Shown: positions 1-7,652, numbered from the stretch's first letter. The stretch: DNA of 15,737 nt from Alphaproteobacteria bacterium (GCA_013290035.1 JABCYT010000014.1:1-15737); one strand, 5' to 3'. Notes: generated by a model not told the origin, from the sequence alone. Translations and numbers: made by a program.

Positions 1-80
1 TGATGCAGTCGCCCGCTGCCCGCCTGCGCTACCGCTACCTGATGCGCGACCTGGTCTATCAGGCGCTGATCGGCAACTGA
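1..80 (+). CDS. C-terminal end of an unidentified protein (5' truncated)
   Basis: An open frame enters from the left edge and ends at a TGA at 78-80. The visible residues read about 25 amino acids, ending RDLVYQALIGN, and are rich in Arg and Tyr. The ATG at 3-5 is in frame but has no ribosome binding site inside the window, so it is more likely internal. The fragment is too short to assign to a family. The next gene starts 45 bases downstream on the same strand, so read-through into the heat-shock operon is possible; no terminator hairpin is seen between them. Confidence 0.5.
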   Translation, partial: MQSPAARLRYRYLMRDLVYQALIGN

Positions 81-110
81 GCCATGCAGTGGCGCGCCGC
101 TGAACGGCTT

Positions 111-120
111 CCTATATAGG
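111..120 (+). promoter_or_regulatory. Candidate -10 element of the hsp20-lon operon (heat-shock sigma type)
   Basis: CCTATATAGG fits the CYTATNTNNG -10 pattern that I recall for alphaproteobacterial RpoH promoters, and it also contains a TATATA core. It lies in the short gap before the small heat-shock gene, where such a promoter would be expected. A convincing CTTG-type -35 at the right distance is not visible, which keeps confidence low. If real, transcription would begin about at the annotated ATG (126), giving a leaderless message or pointing to a start further inside the gene. Confidence 0.35.
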
Positions 121-125
121 GCCCC

Positions 126-551
126 ATGACCAACGACGATTCCCGCAACTGGATGTGGTCGGAAGCGCTGCAGATGCTGGCGCGCGCCGAGCGCCTGCAC
201 CGCGAGCTATTCACCCCCGGGCAGGGCTCGCCACGCGGCGTCAACTGGGAGCCGCCGACCGACGTGCTGGAGACGGCCGACGCCGTCCTGATCTTCGTCG
301 CCCTGCCGGGCGTCGAAGCCGAGAAGGTCGATCTCGTCATCCGCGGCGGCGTCCTGATGATTTCCGGCGAGCGCGTCCTGCCGGCTGAACTCCGCACGGC
401 CATCATCCATCGGCTCGAATTGCCCCAGGGCCGCTTCGAGCGTCAGATCCCGCTGCCGGCAGGACGTTATGAAGCGCCGCGGAGCGGCGTCGCCAACGGC
501 TGCCTGGTGATCAGGCTGCCCAAGGCCTCCCCGCAGAGGACACGGTCATGA
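126..551 (+). CDS. Hsp20 / alpha-crystallin family small heat-shock protein
   Basis: This 141-residue protein is a predicted ATP-independent holdase that binds unfolding proteins in the cytoplasm. The alpha-crystallin domain spans roughly residues 38-133: it opens at PPTDVLETADAVLIFVALPG, has ISGER in the middle, and closes with the family-typical A-NG-LVIRLPK strand. The tail after it is only about 8 residues, basic, and lacks the I-x-I/V motif used for oligomer assembly in many relatives. The ATG at 126 has only a weak AGGG (118-121) four bases upstream; in-frame ATGs at 153 and 174 are alternatives, the latter preceded by GGAAG. Its TGA overlaps the lon ATG (ATGA, 548-551), implying translational coupling, so holdase and protease are probably made together. 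Confidence 0.9.
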   Translation: MTNDDSRNWMWSEALQMLARAERLHRELFTPGQGSPRGVNWEPPTDVLETADAVLIFVALPGVEAEKVDLVIRGGVLMISGERVLPAELRTAIIHRLELPQGRFERQIPLPAGRYEAPRSGVANGCLVIRLPKASPQRTRS

Positions 552-2914
552 GCCCACCGGATGTGAATCCTGGCGCTGGCGCCACTGGCCAGCCGACCCG
601 GCCGCTGCCCGCCGACGCGCTGATCGTCGTGCCGGTGCGCAACACCGTGCTTTTTCCCGAGATCGTGTTTCCGATCACGCTGGGCCGTCCGACAACCATC
701 GCCGCCGCCCAGCAGGCGGTGCGCGAGCAGCGCCAGATTCTGATCGTGCTGCAGCGCCAAGCCGAAACGGACAACCCCGGGCCGAACGACCTTCACCGTA
801 TCGGCACGGTCGCCAACATCGTGCGTTACGTCACCAGCCCGGAGGGCGGCCACCACCTGATCTGCCAGGGCGTCCAGCGCTTCCGCATCACCGACTTCGT
901 CGAAGGCTACCCCTTCCTGTTGGCCCGCGGCCTGCATCTCGCCGAGCCGACGTCGACGGCACCGGAGGTCGAGGCCCGCTTCAACGTGCTGCAGGAACAG
1001 GTGCGCGAGGTCCTCGACCTGCTGCCGCGCGTGCCGCCGGAGCTGCGCCAGACCGTGGAGGCGACCAGTGCCCCCGGCATGCTGGCCGACCTCGCCATCA
1101 CCTACCTCGACGCCACGCCGGCGGAGAAGCAGGATATCCTCGAGACCACCGACCTCGCGCCGCGGCTCGACAAGGTGTCCAAGCTGCTCGCCCATCGCCT
1201 CGAGGTGCTGCGCCTGTCGGCCGAGATCGGCAACAAGACCAAAGCCTCGCTCGACACCCGCCAGCGCGAGGTGCTGCTGCGCGAGCAGATGGCGGCCATC
1301 CAGCGCGAGCTGGGCGACGAAGGCTCCAACAAGCAGGACCTGGCCGACCTCGAGAAGGCCATCGCCGAGGCCAAGATGCCGCCTGACGTCGAGGCGGCGG
1401 CGAAGAAGGAGCTGCGCCGGCTGCAGCGCACGCCCGAGGCGGCGGCCGAGTACGGCATGATCCGCTCGTACCTCGACACGCTGCTCGAGCTGCCGTGGGC
1501 GCCGCCCGAACCGAAGGACATCGACATCGCCGAGGCGCGCCGCATCCTCGATGCGGATCACTATGGCCTGGAGAAGATCAAGCAGCGCATCATCGAGTAC
1601 CTCGCCGTGCGCAAGCTGGCGCCCGAGGGCAAGGCGCCGATCCTGTGCTTCGTCGGGCCGCCCGGCGTCGGCAAGACCTCGCTCGGCCAGTCGATCGCCC
1701 GCGCCATGGGCCGCAAGTTCGCGCGCGTCAGCCTGGGCGGCGTGCATGACGAGGCCGAGATCCGCGGTCATCGCCGGACCTATATCGGCGCGCTGCCGGG
1801 CAACATCATCCAGGCGATCCGCAAGGCGGGCGCGCGCGACTGCGTCATGATGCTCGACGAGATCGACAAGATGGGCACCGGCATCCACGGCGATCCGGCC
1901 TCGGCCATGCTCGAGGTGCTCGATCCCGAGCAGAACTCGACGTTCCGCGACAACTATCTCGACGTGCCGTTCGATCTCAGCCGCGTCGTGTTCATCACCA
2001 CGGCCAACATGCTGGAGACCATCCCAGGGCCGTTGCGCGACCGCATGGAGATCATTGCCCTCAGCGGTTACACCGCGGGCGAGAAGCTCGAGATCGCCAA
2101 GCGCTATCTCGTGCGTCGCCAGCTCGAAGCCAACGGGCTGAAGCCGGAACAGGTCGAGATCGACGATGCGTCGCTTCGGCGCATCATCGAGGGCTATACC
2201 CGCGAAGCGGGCGTACGCAACCTCGAGCGCGAGATCGGCCGGGTTCTGCGCCATGTCGCGGTCGAGATTGCCGAGGGCAAGACCGACAAGAGGCGCATCG
2301 GCGTCGAGGAGCTGGAGAAGACCCTGGGGCCGGTCCGCTTCGAGAACGAAGTCGCCATGCGCTCGAGCGTTCCGGGCGTGGCGACCGGGCTCGCCTGGAC
2401 GCCGGTCGGCGGCGACATCCTGTTCATCGAGGCGACGCGCACGCCGGGCGGCGGGCGGCTGCTGCTGACCGGCCAGCTGGGCGAGGTCATGCGCGAGAGC
2501 GCGCAGGCGGCGTTGAGCCTGGTCAAGAGCCAGGCCGCCACGCTCAAAATCGACCCGGCGCTGTTCGAGAAGAGCGACATCCATGTCCATGTGCCGGCCG
2601 GCGCCACGCCCAAGGACGGGCCGAGCGCCGGCGTCGCCATGTTCATGGCGCTCACCTCGCTGCTCACCGGCCGCACCATCCGGAGCGACACGGCGATGAC
2701 CGGTGAGATCAGCCTGCGCGGCCTCGTCCTGCCGGTCGGCGGCATCAAGGAGAAGGTCGTGGCCGCCGCCGCCGCCGGCATCACGCGGGTGATGCTGCCG
2801 GCCCGCAACAGGCGCGACTACGACGACATCCCCGAGGAAGTGCGCAAGGCGCTCGAGTTCGTCTGGCTGGAAAAGGTCGACGACGCGGTGGCGGCAGGGC
2901 TGCAGCCTTCTTGA
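548..2914 (+). CDS. lon: ATP-dependent Lon protease (LonA type)
   Basis: At 788 residues this is a full-length LonA, the homohexameric cytoplasmic protease that unfolds and degrades damaged and regulatory proteins. The LON substrate-binding domain starts near residue 22 (ALIVVPVRNTVLFPEIVFP) and runs to about 215, followed by a helical linker. The AAA+ module carries Walker A GPPGVGKT at 370-377 and Walker B MMLDE at 434-438. The C-terminal peptidase has the catalytic Ser693 in KDGPSAG and Lys736 in GGIKEKV, spaced 43 residues as in E. coli Lon. GAGGA at 536-540 lies 7 bases before the ATG, inside the hsp20 end. The usual clpX/hupB neighbours are not seen here; the hsp20 partner suggests this may be an accessory, heat-induced Lon, though whether another lon exists elsewhere cannot be told. 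It ends at the palindromic element at 2916. Confidence 0.96.
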   Translation: MSPPDVNPGAGATGQPTRPLPADALIVVPVRNTVLFPEIVFPITLGRPTTIAAAQQAVREQRQILIVLQRQAETDNPGPNDLHRIGTVANIVRYVTSPEGGHHLICQGVQRFRITDFVEGYPFLLARGLHLAEPTSTAPEVEARFNVLQEQVREVLDLLPRVPPELRQTVEATSAPGMLADLAITYLDATPAEKQDILETTDLAPRLDKVSKLLAHRLEVLRLSAEIGNKTKASLDTRQREVLLREQMAAIQRELGDEGSNKQDLADLEKAIAEAKMPPDVEAAAKKELRRLQRTPEAAAEYGMIRSYLDTLLELPWAPPEPKDIDIAEARRILDADHYGLEKIKQRIIEYLAVRKLAPEGKAPILCFVGPPGVGKTSLGQSIARAMGRKFARVSLGGVHDEAEIRGHRRTYIGALPGNIIQAIRKAGARDCVMMLDEIDKMGTGIHGDPASAMLEVLDPEQNSTFRDNYLDVPFDLSRVVFITTANMLETIPGPLRDRMEIIALSGYTAGEKLEIAKRYLVRRQLEANGLKPEQVEIDDASLRRIIEGYTREAGVRNLEREIGRVLRHVAVEIAEGKTDKRRIGVEELEKTLGPVRFENEVAMRSSVPGVATGLAWTPVGGDILFIEATRTPGGGRLLLTGQLGEVMRESAQAALSLVKSQAATLKIDPALFEKSDIHVHVPAGATPKDGPSAGVAMFMALTSLLTGRTIRSDTAMTGEISLRGLVLPVGGIKEKVVAAAAAGITRVMLPARNRRDYDDIPEEVRKALEFVWLEKVDDAVAAGLQPS

Positions 2915-2915
2915 C

Positions 2916-2974
2916 GGACCGCGGGCCTCCAGGCCCGCTCATGATCATGATGCGGGCCTGGAGGCCCGCGGTCC
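2916..2974. repeat. Nested palindromic element, copy 1; likely bidirectional terminator
   Basis: Two perfect 23-base inverted arms (2916-2938 and 2952-2974) flank a 13-base centre (2939-2951) that contains the palindrome CATGATCATG. Each arm is itself a small hairpin: an 8-bp stem GCGGGCCT/AGGCCCGC around CC on the left, and its mirror on the right. It begins 1 base after the lon stop and ends 7 bases before the stop of the convergent racemase gene, so it can terminate both transcripts although it lacks a T-tract. A second, diverged copy is at 14247-14301. The shared central and right-hand sequence marks it as a dispersed repeat, not only a local terminator. Confidence 0.8.
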
Positions 2975-2981
2975 CGGAAGA

Positions 2982-3689
2982 CTAAGCCGCCAGCGCCTTG
3001 TCCTCTGCCGCGCGCCTGAGCGCGGCCCGCGCCAGCAGCCGCGTCGAATCCAGCGTCGGCAGCGGCGAGTTCGCGTCGTTGATGATCAGCGGGATCTCCG
3101 TGCAGCCCAGCACGACGGCGTCACAGCCGCCGTCCTTCAGGCCGCCGATCACCCGCTGGAAGTAGGCGACCGATTGCGGCGTGAAGGTGCTGCGGACCAG
3201 CTCGTCCATGATGATGCGGTTGCACGCGTCGCGTTCGGCGACGCTCGGACGCACGTACTCCAGGCCGCGGGCAGAAAGCTTCTCGGGGTAGACCTCGCTG
3301 TCGACCAGCCAGCGCGTGCCGGTCACGCCGATGCGGCGGAAGCCGCGCGCGGCCGCCTCCGCGGCGACCACGTCGGCAATGTGCAGCCAGGGCAGGGGAG
3401 AGCGTGGCAGGACATGAGGCAGCGCCTGATGGATGGTGTTGTCGGGGCAGATCAGGAAGTCGGCGCCGGCCTTCTTGAGCTTGTCCGCCGAGGCCAGCAT
3501 CAGCTCGGCCACGCGCGGCCAGTCGTCGCGGTAGATGTGCGCCATGTAATCGGCGAGCGAGGGCGTGTGCATGGACACTTCCGGATGGGCGTGCGGGCCA
3601 AGCAGCGCCGCGCCTTCCACGCAGATGGTTCGATAGCAGAGGGCCGCGCCCTCCGCAGAGCAAGCGGCTATTCCGATATGCTGGGGCAT
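2982..3689 (-). CDS. Aspartate/glutamate racemase family protein
   Basis: This 235-residue protein has the size and two-half layout of the PLP-independent Asp/Glu racemase family, cytoplasmic enzymes that invert a C-alpha centre through two opposed thiols. The N-terminus (HIGIAACSAEGAALCYRTIC) and the second catalytic motif VVLGCTEIPLI (Cys196) are clear. The first motif reads CPDNTIH (81-87), so the position normally held by Cys in C-N-T-x-H is Asp83, with Cys81 two residues earlier. That hints at a non-canonical mechanism or another substrate; in E. coli YgeA the same position is Thr. The ATG at 3689 is favoured by family alignment, although no good Shine-Dalgarno is seen. It diverges from the ABC importer operon across 115 bases. 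True racemase, epimerase, or an isomerase/decarboxylase-like relative all remain possible. Confidence 0.8.
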   Translation of the reverse strand: MPQHIGIAACSAEGAALCYRTICVEGAALLGPHAHPEVSMHTPSLADYMAHIYRDDWPRVAELMLASADKLKKAGADFLICPDNTIHQALPHVLPRSPLPWLHIADVVAAEAAARGFRRIGVTGTRWLVDSEVYPEKLSARGLEYVRPSVAERDACNRIIMDELVRSTFTPQSVAYFQRVIGGLKDGGCDAVVLGCTEIPLIINDANSPLPTLDSTRLLARAALRRAAEDKALAA

Positions 3690-3742
3690 GCCTGACTCTA
3701 CAAAGAGGCCAAGCGTATCACAACAGCAGCTCCATCATGGCT

Positions 3743-3770
3743 TTGACCGCACTCGGCCACGCGCTATGCT
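3743..3770 (+). promoter_or_regulatory. Sigma70-like promoter of the ABC importer operon
   Basis: TTGACC (3743-3748) and TATGCT (3765-3770) are separated by 16 bases, matching 5 of 6 and 4 of 6 consensus positions. Transcription would start near 3777, leaving a leader of about 28 bases that holds the ribosome binding site GGAGG at 3793-3797. The location upstream of 3805 also argues that the in-frame ATG at 3688 is not the start of the binding-protein gene. Confidence 0.55.
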
Positions 3771-3804
3771 GCTCGCACAAGCAAATCCCGTGGGAGGGAA
3801 CGAT

Positions 3805-4998
3805 ATGTCGATTACACGCCGCAAAGTCCTGGCTGGATCCGCCGTCGGCGCCGCGTCGCTGGCCAGCGGTCTGGCTGCTCCGGCGATCGCCGCCAACGAA
3901 CCGATCAAGATCGGCTACCTGCCGGCGCTGACCGGACCCAGCTCGTCGACCGGCATCGGCATCAATCGCGGCACCGTCCTCGCGGTCGACGAGATCAACG
4001 CCGGCGGCGGCATCGACGGACGCAAGATCGAGCTGATCGTGCGCGACACGCAAAGCGATCCGACCAAGGCGGTGAACGCCGTGGCCGAACTCGCCCAGCG
4101 CCAGAAGGTCGCCATCGTCTGGGGCCCGCTCAACTCGGGCGAGGCGCTGGCGGCGACGCCGCTGATCGCGCGCGACAAGGTGCCGATGCTGCATCCGTGC
4201 TGGGTCGACGAGCTGATCGACGTCAAGAAATATCCGATGGCCTTCCGTATCGCGCCGACCAACACGCAGGTCGGCGGCGGCGCCAACTATTACGTGGTCG
4301 ATGTGCTCAAGCTCAAGAAAGTCGCGGTCATCAGCGACACGACCGGTTACGGCACGGCCTCCGTCAACACCTACGTGCCGATGCTCAAGGCCAAGGGCGC
4401 CGAGGTGGTCTACGAAAACCATGTTGATGCGGCGAACCCCGACCTCAAGCCCGAGCTGCTGCGCATGCAGAGCGCAGGCGCGCAGGCGATCATGCCGTGG
4501 AGCGTGAACGCCGGCTTCCTGTCGCGCATTCTCAATACCCGCGGTGCAATGGGCTGGGACGTGCCGGTGGTCGGCCAGACGACCCTGGGGTCCGGACAAA
4601 CCAAGGCGCTGCTCGAGAAGCCCGAGAACTGGAACAAGGTCTACTCGAACAACTTCCGCCAAGTCTGCTTCGCCGACGGCAAGCTGCCGGAGCGCGCCCA
4701 GGAATTCGTCGAGCGCCTGAAGAAGGCCAAGATCGAGATGGGCGACACGCTGTTGTGGTGGATCGCGCTCGGCTGGGACGGTGCCAAGATGATGGGCGAC
4801 ACGCTCAAGGCCGCCGGCCCGAAGGCCGACGACATCGTCGCCCACTGGAACAAGACCAAGGGCTGGCCGGGCGTCTACGGCACCGTCACCTGGACGCCGG
4901 AGCAGCACAACGGCTTCCCCGACAGCGAGGTCGTGATGTGCGAGGTCAACTCGCTCAAGGACGGCGCCTTCAACCTGGCTCCCGGCTACGCCGCCTAG
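3805..4998 (+). CDS. ABC transporter substrate-binding protein, branched-chain amino acid (Liv) type
   Basis: This 397-residue protein is the periplasmic receptor of the importer encoded downstream, a type I binding fold (Peripla_BP_6 family). The start at 3805 is set by GGAGG 7 bases upstream and by the signal peptide: MSITRRKVLAG is a twin-arginine-like n-region, followed by a hydrophobic stretch and a likely AIA-A cleavage near residues 29-30. Mature sequence begins IKIGYLPALTGPSSSTG, the usual first strand and ligand loop, then AVDEINAGGGIDGRKIELIVRD, typical of LivJ/LivK relatives. The ligand is not predictable: members bind branched-chain amino acids, other amino acids, urea, amides or aromatic acids. 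The stop is 3 bases before livH. The divergent racemase-family gene suggests an amino acid or similar chiral acid. Confidence 0.9.
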   Translation: MSITRRKVLAGSAVGAASLASGLAAPAIAANEPIKIGYLPALTGPSSSTGIGINRGTVLAVDEINAGGGIDGRKIELIVRDTQSDPTKAVNAVAELAQRQKVAIVWGPLNSGEALAATPLIARDKVPMLHPCWVDELIDVKKYPMAFRIAPTNTQVGGGANYYVVDVLKLKKVAVISDTTGYGTASVNTYVPMLKAKGAEVVYENHVDAANPDLKPELLRMQSAGAQAIMPWSVNAGFLSRILNTRGAMGWDVPVVGQTTLGSGQTKALLEKPENWNKVYSNNFRQVCFADGKLPERAQEFVERLKKAKIEMGDTLLWWIALGWDGAKMMGDTLKAAGPKADDIVAHWNKTKGWPGVYGTVTWTPEQHNGFPDSEVVMCEVNSLKDGAFNLAPGYAA

Positions 4999-5001
4999 CC
5001 G

Positions 5002-5859
5002 ATGTTCGCATCGATCGTTTCCTACGGCCTTGCGGTAGGAGCGGTCTACGCACTGATCGGCATCACGTACAACGTGATGTTCTCGGCGTCGCGCGTGTTC
5101 AGCTTCACCGCGGGCATGCTGGGAATGCTGGGCGGTGTGCTGGGCGCGCTCTTCATCGCCAAGATGGGCCTGCCGGCGATCGTGGGCTTGGTGCTCGTGC
5201 TCGCCTGCGGCGCCGTGATTGGCCTGGTCACCGAGCTGCTGACGGTGCGGCCGGTGCTGAAAAGCATCGAGCAGCACCTCTACGTGCTGTCGACGCTCGC
5301 CTTCGCCCTGATGGTCCAGCAGCTCACCGCCGTCGAATGGGGCACCGAGGCGCAACCCTTCCCGCGCCTGATCCCGATCGGGCCGGGCTGGCTCGACCAG
5401 CAATTCTGGCTGCCGATGCTGGCCTGCGCCGTCACCATCGTCGGGCTCGAGCTGCTCTACCGCAAGACCCTGATCGGCCGCGCCTTCCTGGCGATTGCCG
5501 AGGACAGCTACGCCGCCCGCGCCCTCGGCCTGCCCGAGACGCAGCTCAGGATGGCGAGCTTTGCGCTGGCCGGCGTGATCGGCACGCTGGCGGGCTTCAC
5601 CGGCGCCGAGATGCTGCTGGCCTTCTTCGGCAACCAGTCGATCCTGAATTTCTACGGCTTCGTGCCGGTCGCCTTGGGTGGCATGGGGTCCAACCGCGGC
5701 GCCGTGGTCGGCGGCTTGGCCTTGGGCCTCTTCCAGCAGGCAGCCAACTTCCTCGTCGGCGGCATCTTCGCCGCGGTCGCGGTATTCGCGGTCTTCATCA
5801 TCGTCCTGCTGCTCAGGCCCGAAGGTCTGGCCGGCGCATCGACGGCGCGGCGCGTATGA
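5002..5859 (+). CDS. Branched-chain amino acid-type ABC transporter permease, LivH family
   Basis: At 285 residues this is an inner-membrane permease with about eight hydrophobic segments, from SIVSYGLAVGAVYALIGITY at the N-terminus to AAVAVFAVFIIVLLLRPEGL near the end. The cytoplasmic coupling loop is recognisable at ARALGLPETQLRMASFALAG, where LivH proteins contact the ATPases. The closing RPEGL motif is also typical of the family. The start lies 3 bases after the binding-protein stop with no clear Shine-Dalgarno, so translation is probably coupled. Its TGA overlaps the next ATG (5856-5859), keeping the permease pair in fixed stoichiometry. Confidence 0.92.
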   Translation: MFASIVSYGLAVGAVYALIGITYNVMFSASRVFSFTAGMLGMLGGVLGALFIAKMGLPAIVGLVLVLACGAVIGLVTELLTVRPVLKSIEQHLYVLSTLAFALMVQQLTAVEWGTEAQPFPRLIPIGPGWLDQQFWLPMLACAVTIVGLELLYRKTLIGRAFLAIAEDSYAARALGLPETQLRMASFALAGVIGTLAGFTGAEMLLAFFGNQSILNFYGFVPVALGGMGSNRGAVVGGLALGLFQQAANFLVGGIFAAVAVFAVFIIVLLLRPEGLAGASTARRV

Positions 5860-7652
5860 CGGACACCAGCGCCCCTGCCCAGCCGGTGCGGGCGCTCAGC
5901 CTCGCCCGGATCGAGGGCGCCTTGCCGTGGATCGCGCTCGGCCTGGTCGGCCTGCTTCTGCCGCTGCTCGACGATTCCTACATCGGCGTCATCGCCCAGC
6001 GCGCCTTCATCTACTGGATCCTGTCGGCCGGCTTGAATCTCGTGGTGGGTTATGCCGGCCAGATCGCCATCGGCTGGGTATCGATGCTGACCTTGGGCGC
6101 CTATACCACCGCCGCTCTGACGGCCGGCACCGCGACACCGGCCTGGCATCCTTATCTGGCGTTGGTCGCGGGCGGCGCGGTCGGCGCGCTGTTCGGCGTC
6201 ATCGTCGGACTTCCCGCGCTCCGACTGCGCACCTTCTATTTCGCCATGACGACGCTCGGCTTCGCCACCATCGTCACGCAGGTGGCGCTCGCCTGGAAGG
6301 AGGTGACCGGCGGTGGCGTCGGCACGCCCGGGCCGGTTTTTCCCTGGCCCTTCGATCCCGGCTGGGGCTTCTACTATTTCTGTTTCATCCTGGCCGCGTT
6401 GGCGACCTGGATGACGGCCAATCTCGCATCGAGCCGCTTCGGGCGCGCGCTGGTCGCCATCCGCGACGCCGAGGTCGCGGCCGAAGCCTCGGGCGTCGCC
6501 AAGCCCAGGCTCCTGGTCGCGGTGTTCCTGTTCGCCGGCGCCCTGGGGGGCGTGGCGGGCGGGCTGTTCGCCTCGCTGCAGTCCTACATCACGCCCGACG
6601 CCTTCACCTTCGAGATGTCGGTGCTGTTCTTCATCGCCATCCTGATCGGTGGGCGCGGCTCGATTCTGGGGCCGGCGCTCGGTACCATCGTCCTGACGGT
6701 GCTCCCCGAGTTCGCGGCGCCGCTGGTCCAGTGGTCGACGTTCCTCTATGCCGCGCTCCTGCTGCTGATCGTGCTGATCATCCCCGGCGGCATCGCCGAC
6801 CTTTTGGACTACAAGAACCGCCGGCCGCTCGAGCGCCACCGCGAGATCGTTCCCCGCCCCGAACTGCTGGCGCGCGTGCTCGACCGGCGCACCGGAGGCG
6901 AGGTGCTGAGCCTGGCCAACGTCGAGCTGAGCTTCGGCGGCGTCCGCGCCATCGCGGGACTTGATCTGGAGATTCGCCCCGGCGAGGTGCACGGGCTGAT
7001 CGGGCCCAACGGCAGCGGCAAGACCACGACCCTGAACGTGATCTCCGGATACTACGCCCCGGAAGCGGGGCAGGTGCGGCTGGGCGACGCCGTGCTGCCG
7101 CCCCGTGCCCCGCACCTGCGGGCGGATTATCGGATCGCACGGACCTTCCAGACACCGCGCCTGATCGGCGGCGCGTCGGTGCTGGACAATGTGATGATCG
7201 GCGGCACGATCGACGGCCAGGGCAGCTTCGCCGAATCGCTGCTGACGCTGCCGCGGCATCGGCGCGACGAGAAGCGATTGCGCGAGGCGGCGATGCTGGC
7301 GCTGGCGGTCGTCGGGCTGGACCAGCTCGCCGCGGTGCGCGCCGACCGGCTGCAGCACAGCGAATTGCGCTTCATGGAGATCGCCCGCGCCTTGATGCTG
7401 CGTCCGGCCTGCCTCATGCTCGACGAGCCGGCGGCCGGCCTGTCGGCGGACGAAATCCGGCGGCTCGGCGCCCTGATCGTCGCCATCAGCCGGCAAGGCA
7501 CGGCGGTGCTGCTGGTCGAGCACCATGCCGACCTGATCTTCGATATTTGCGATCGCGTGACGGTGCTCAATCTCGGCAAGGTGCTGGCGGCGGGCACGCC
7601 GGCGGAGATCCGTTCGCATCGGGAGGTGGTAAGTGCCTATCTCGGCGCCTGA
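5856..7652 (+). CDS. Fused LivM permease - LivG ATPase of a Liv-type ABC importer
   Basis: This 598-residue protein joins two subunits that are usually separate. Residues 1 to about 315 form a LivM-type permease (RAFIYWILSAGLNLVVGYAGQ; GVAKPRLLVAVFLFAGALGG). A charged linker of about 30 residues follows, and residues from about 347 form a full-length LivG ATPase: Walker A GPNGSGKT at 383-390, Q-loop FQTPRL, Walker B LMLDEP with Asp523/Glu524, and H-loop LLVEHHAD. The ABC signature is unusual: where LivG proteins have LSYGQ-like sequence this one reads LQHSELR (499-505), before a normal MEIARAL. The start ATG overlaps the livH stop by 4 bases. An open frame extends far upstream of 5856 but only as a shadow of the previous genes. 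The gene overlaps livF by 20 bases. Confidence 0.92.
   Translation: MTDTSAPAQPVRALSLARIEGALPWIALGLVGLLLPLLDDSYIGVIAQRAFIYWILSAGLNLVVGYAGQIAIGWVSMLTLGAYTTAALTAGTATPAWHPYLALVAGGAVGALFGVIVGLPALRLRTFYFAMTTLGFATIVTQVALAWKEVTGGGVGTPGPVFPWPFDPGWGFYYFCFILAALATWMTANLASSRFGRALVAIRDAEVAAEASGVAKPRLLVAVFLFAGALGGVAGGLFASLQSYITPDAFTFEMSVLFFIAILIGGRGSILGPALGTIVLTVLPEFAAPLVQWSTFLYAALLLLIVLIIPGGIADLLDYKNRRPLERHREIVPRPELLARVLDRRTGGEVLSLANVELSFGGVRAIAGLDLEIRPGEVHGLIGPNGSGKTTTLNVISGYYAPEAGQVRLGDAVLPPRAPHLRADYRIARTFQTPRLIGGASVLDNVMIGGTIDGQGSFAESLLTLPRHRRDEKRLREAAMLALAVVGLDQLAAVRADRLQHSELRFMEIARALMLRPACLMLDEPAAGLSADEIRRLGALIVAISRQGTAVLLVEHHADLIFDICDRVTVLNLGKVLAAGTPAEIRSHREVVSAYLGA

Noticed and set aside
122..129. 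CCCCAT as an E. coli-type sigma32 -10 element
   Set aside because: It includes the hsp20 start codon itself and has no matching -35; the upstream CCTATATAGG is the better candidate.
467..2590. A 707-codon open frame on the minus strand
   Set aside because: It lies wholly antisense to lon, whose domains and catalytic residues are unmistakable; its product is low-complexity Arg/Leu/Ala/Asp sequence typical of GC-rich shadow frames.
3688..3804. Upstream extension of the binding-protein frame to an ATG at 3688
   Set aside because: It would bury the signal peptide, run through a good promoter (3743-3770), and ignore the strong GGAGG before 3805.
4497..5855. Upstream part of the long frame that contains LivM-LivG
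   Set aside because: It overlaps the binding protein and LivH in another frame and has Arg-rich shadow composition; the real start is the ATG at 5856 in the ATGA overlap.
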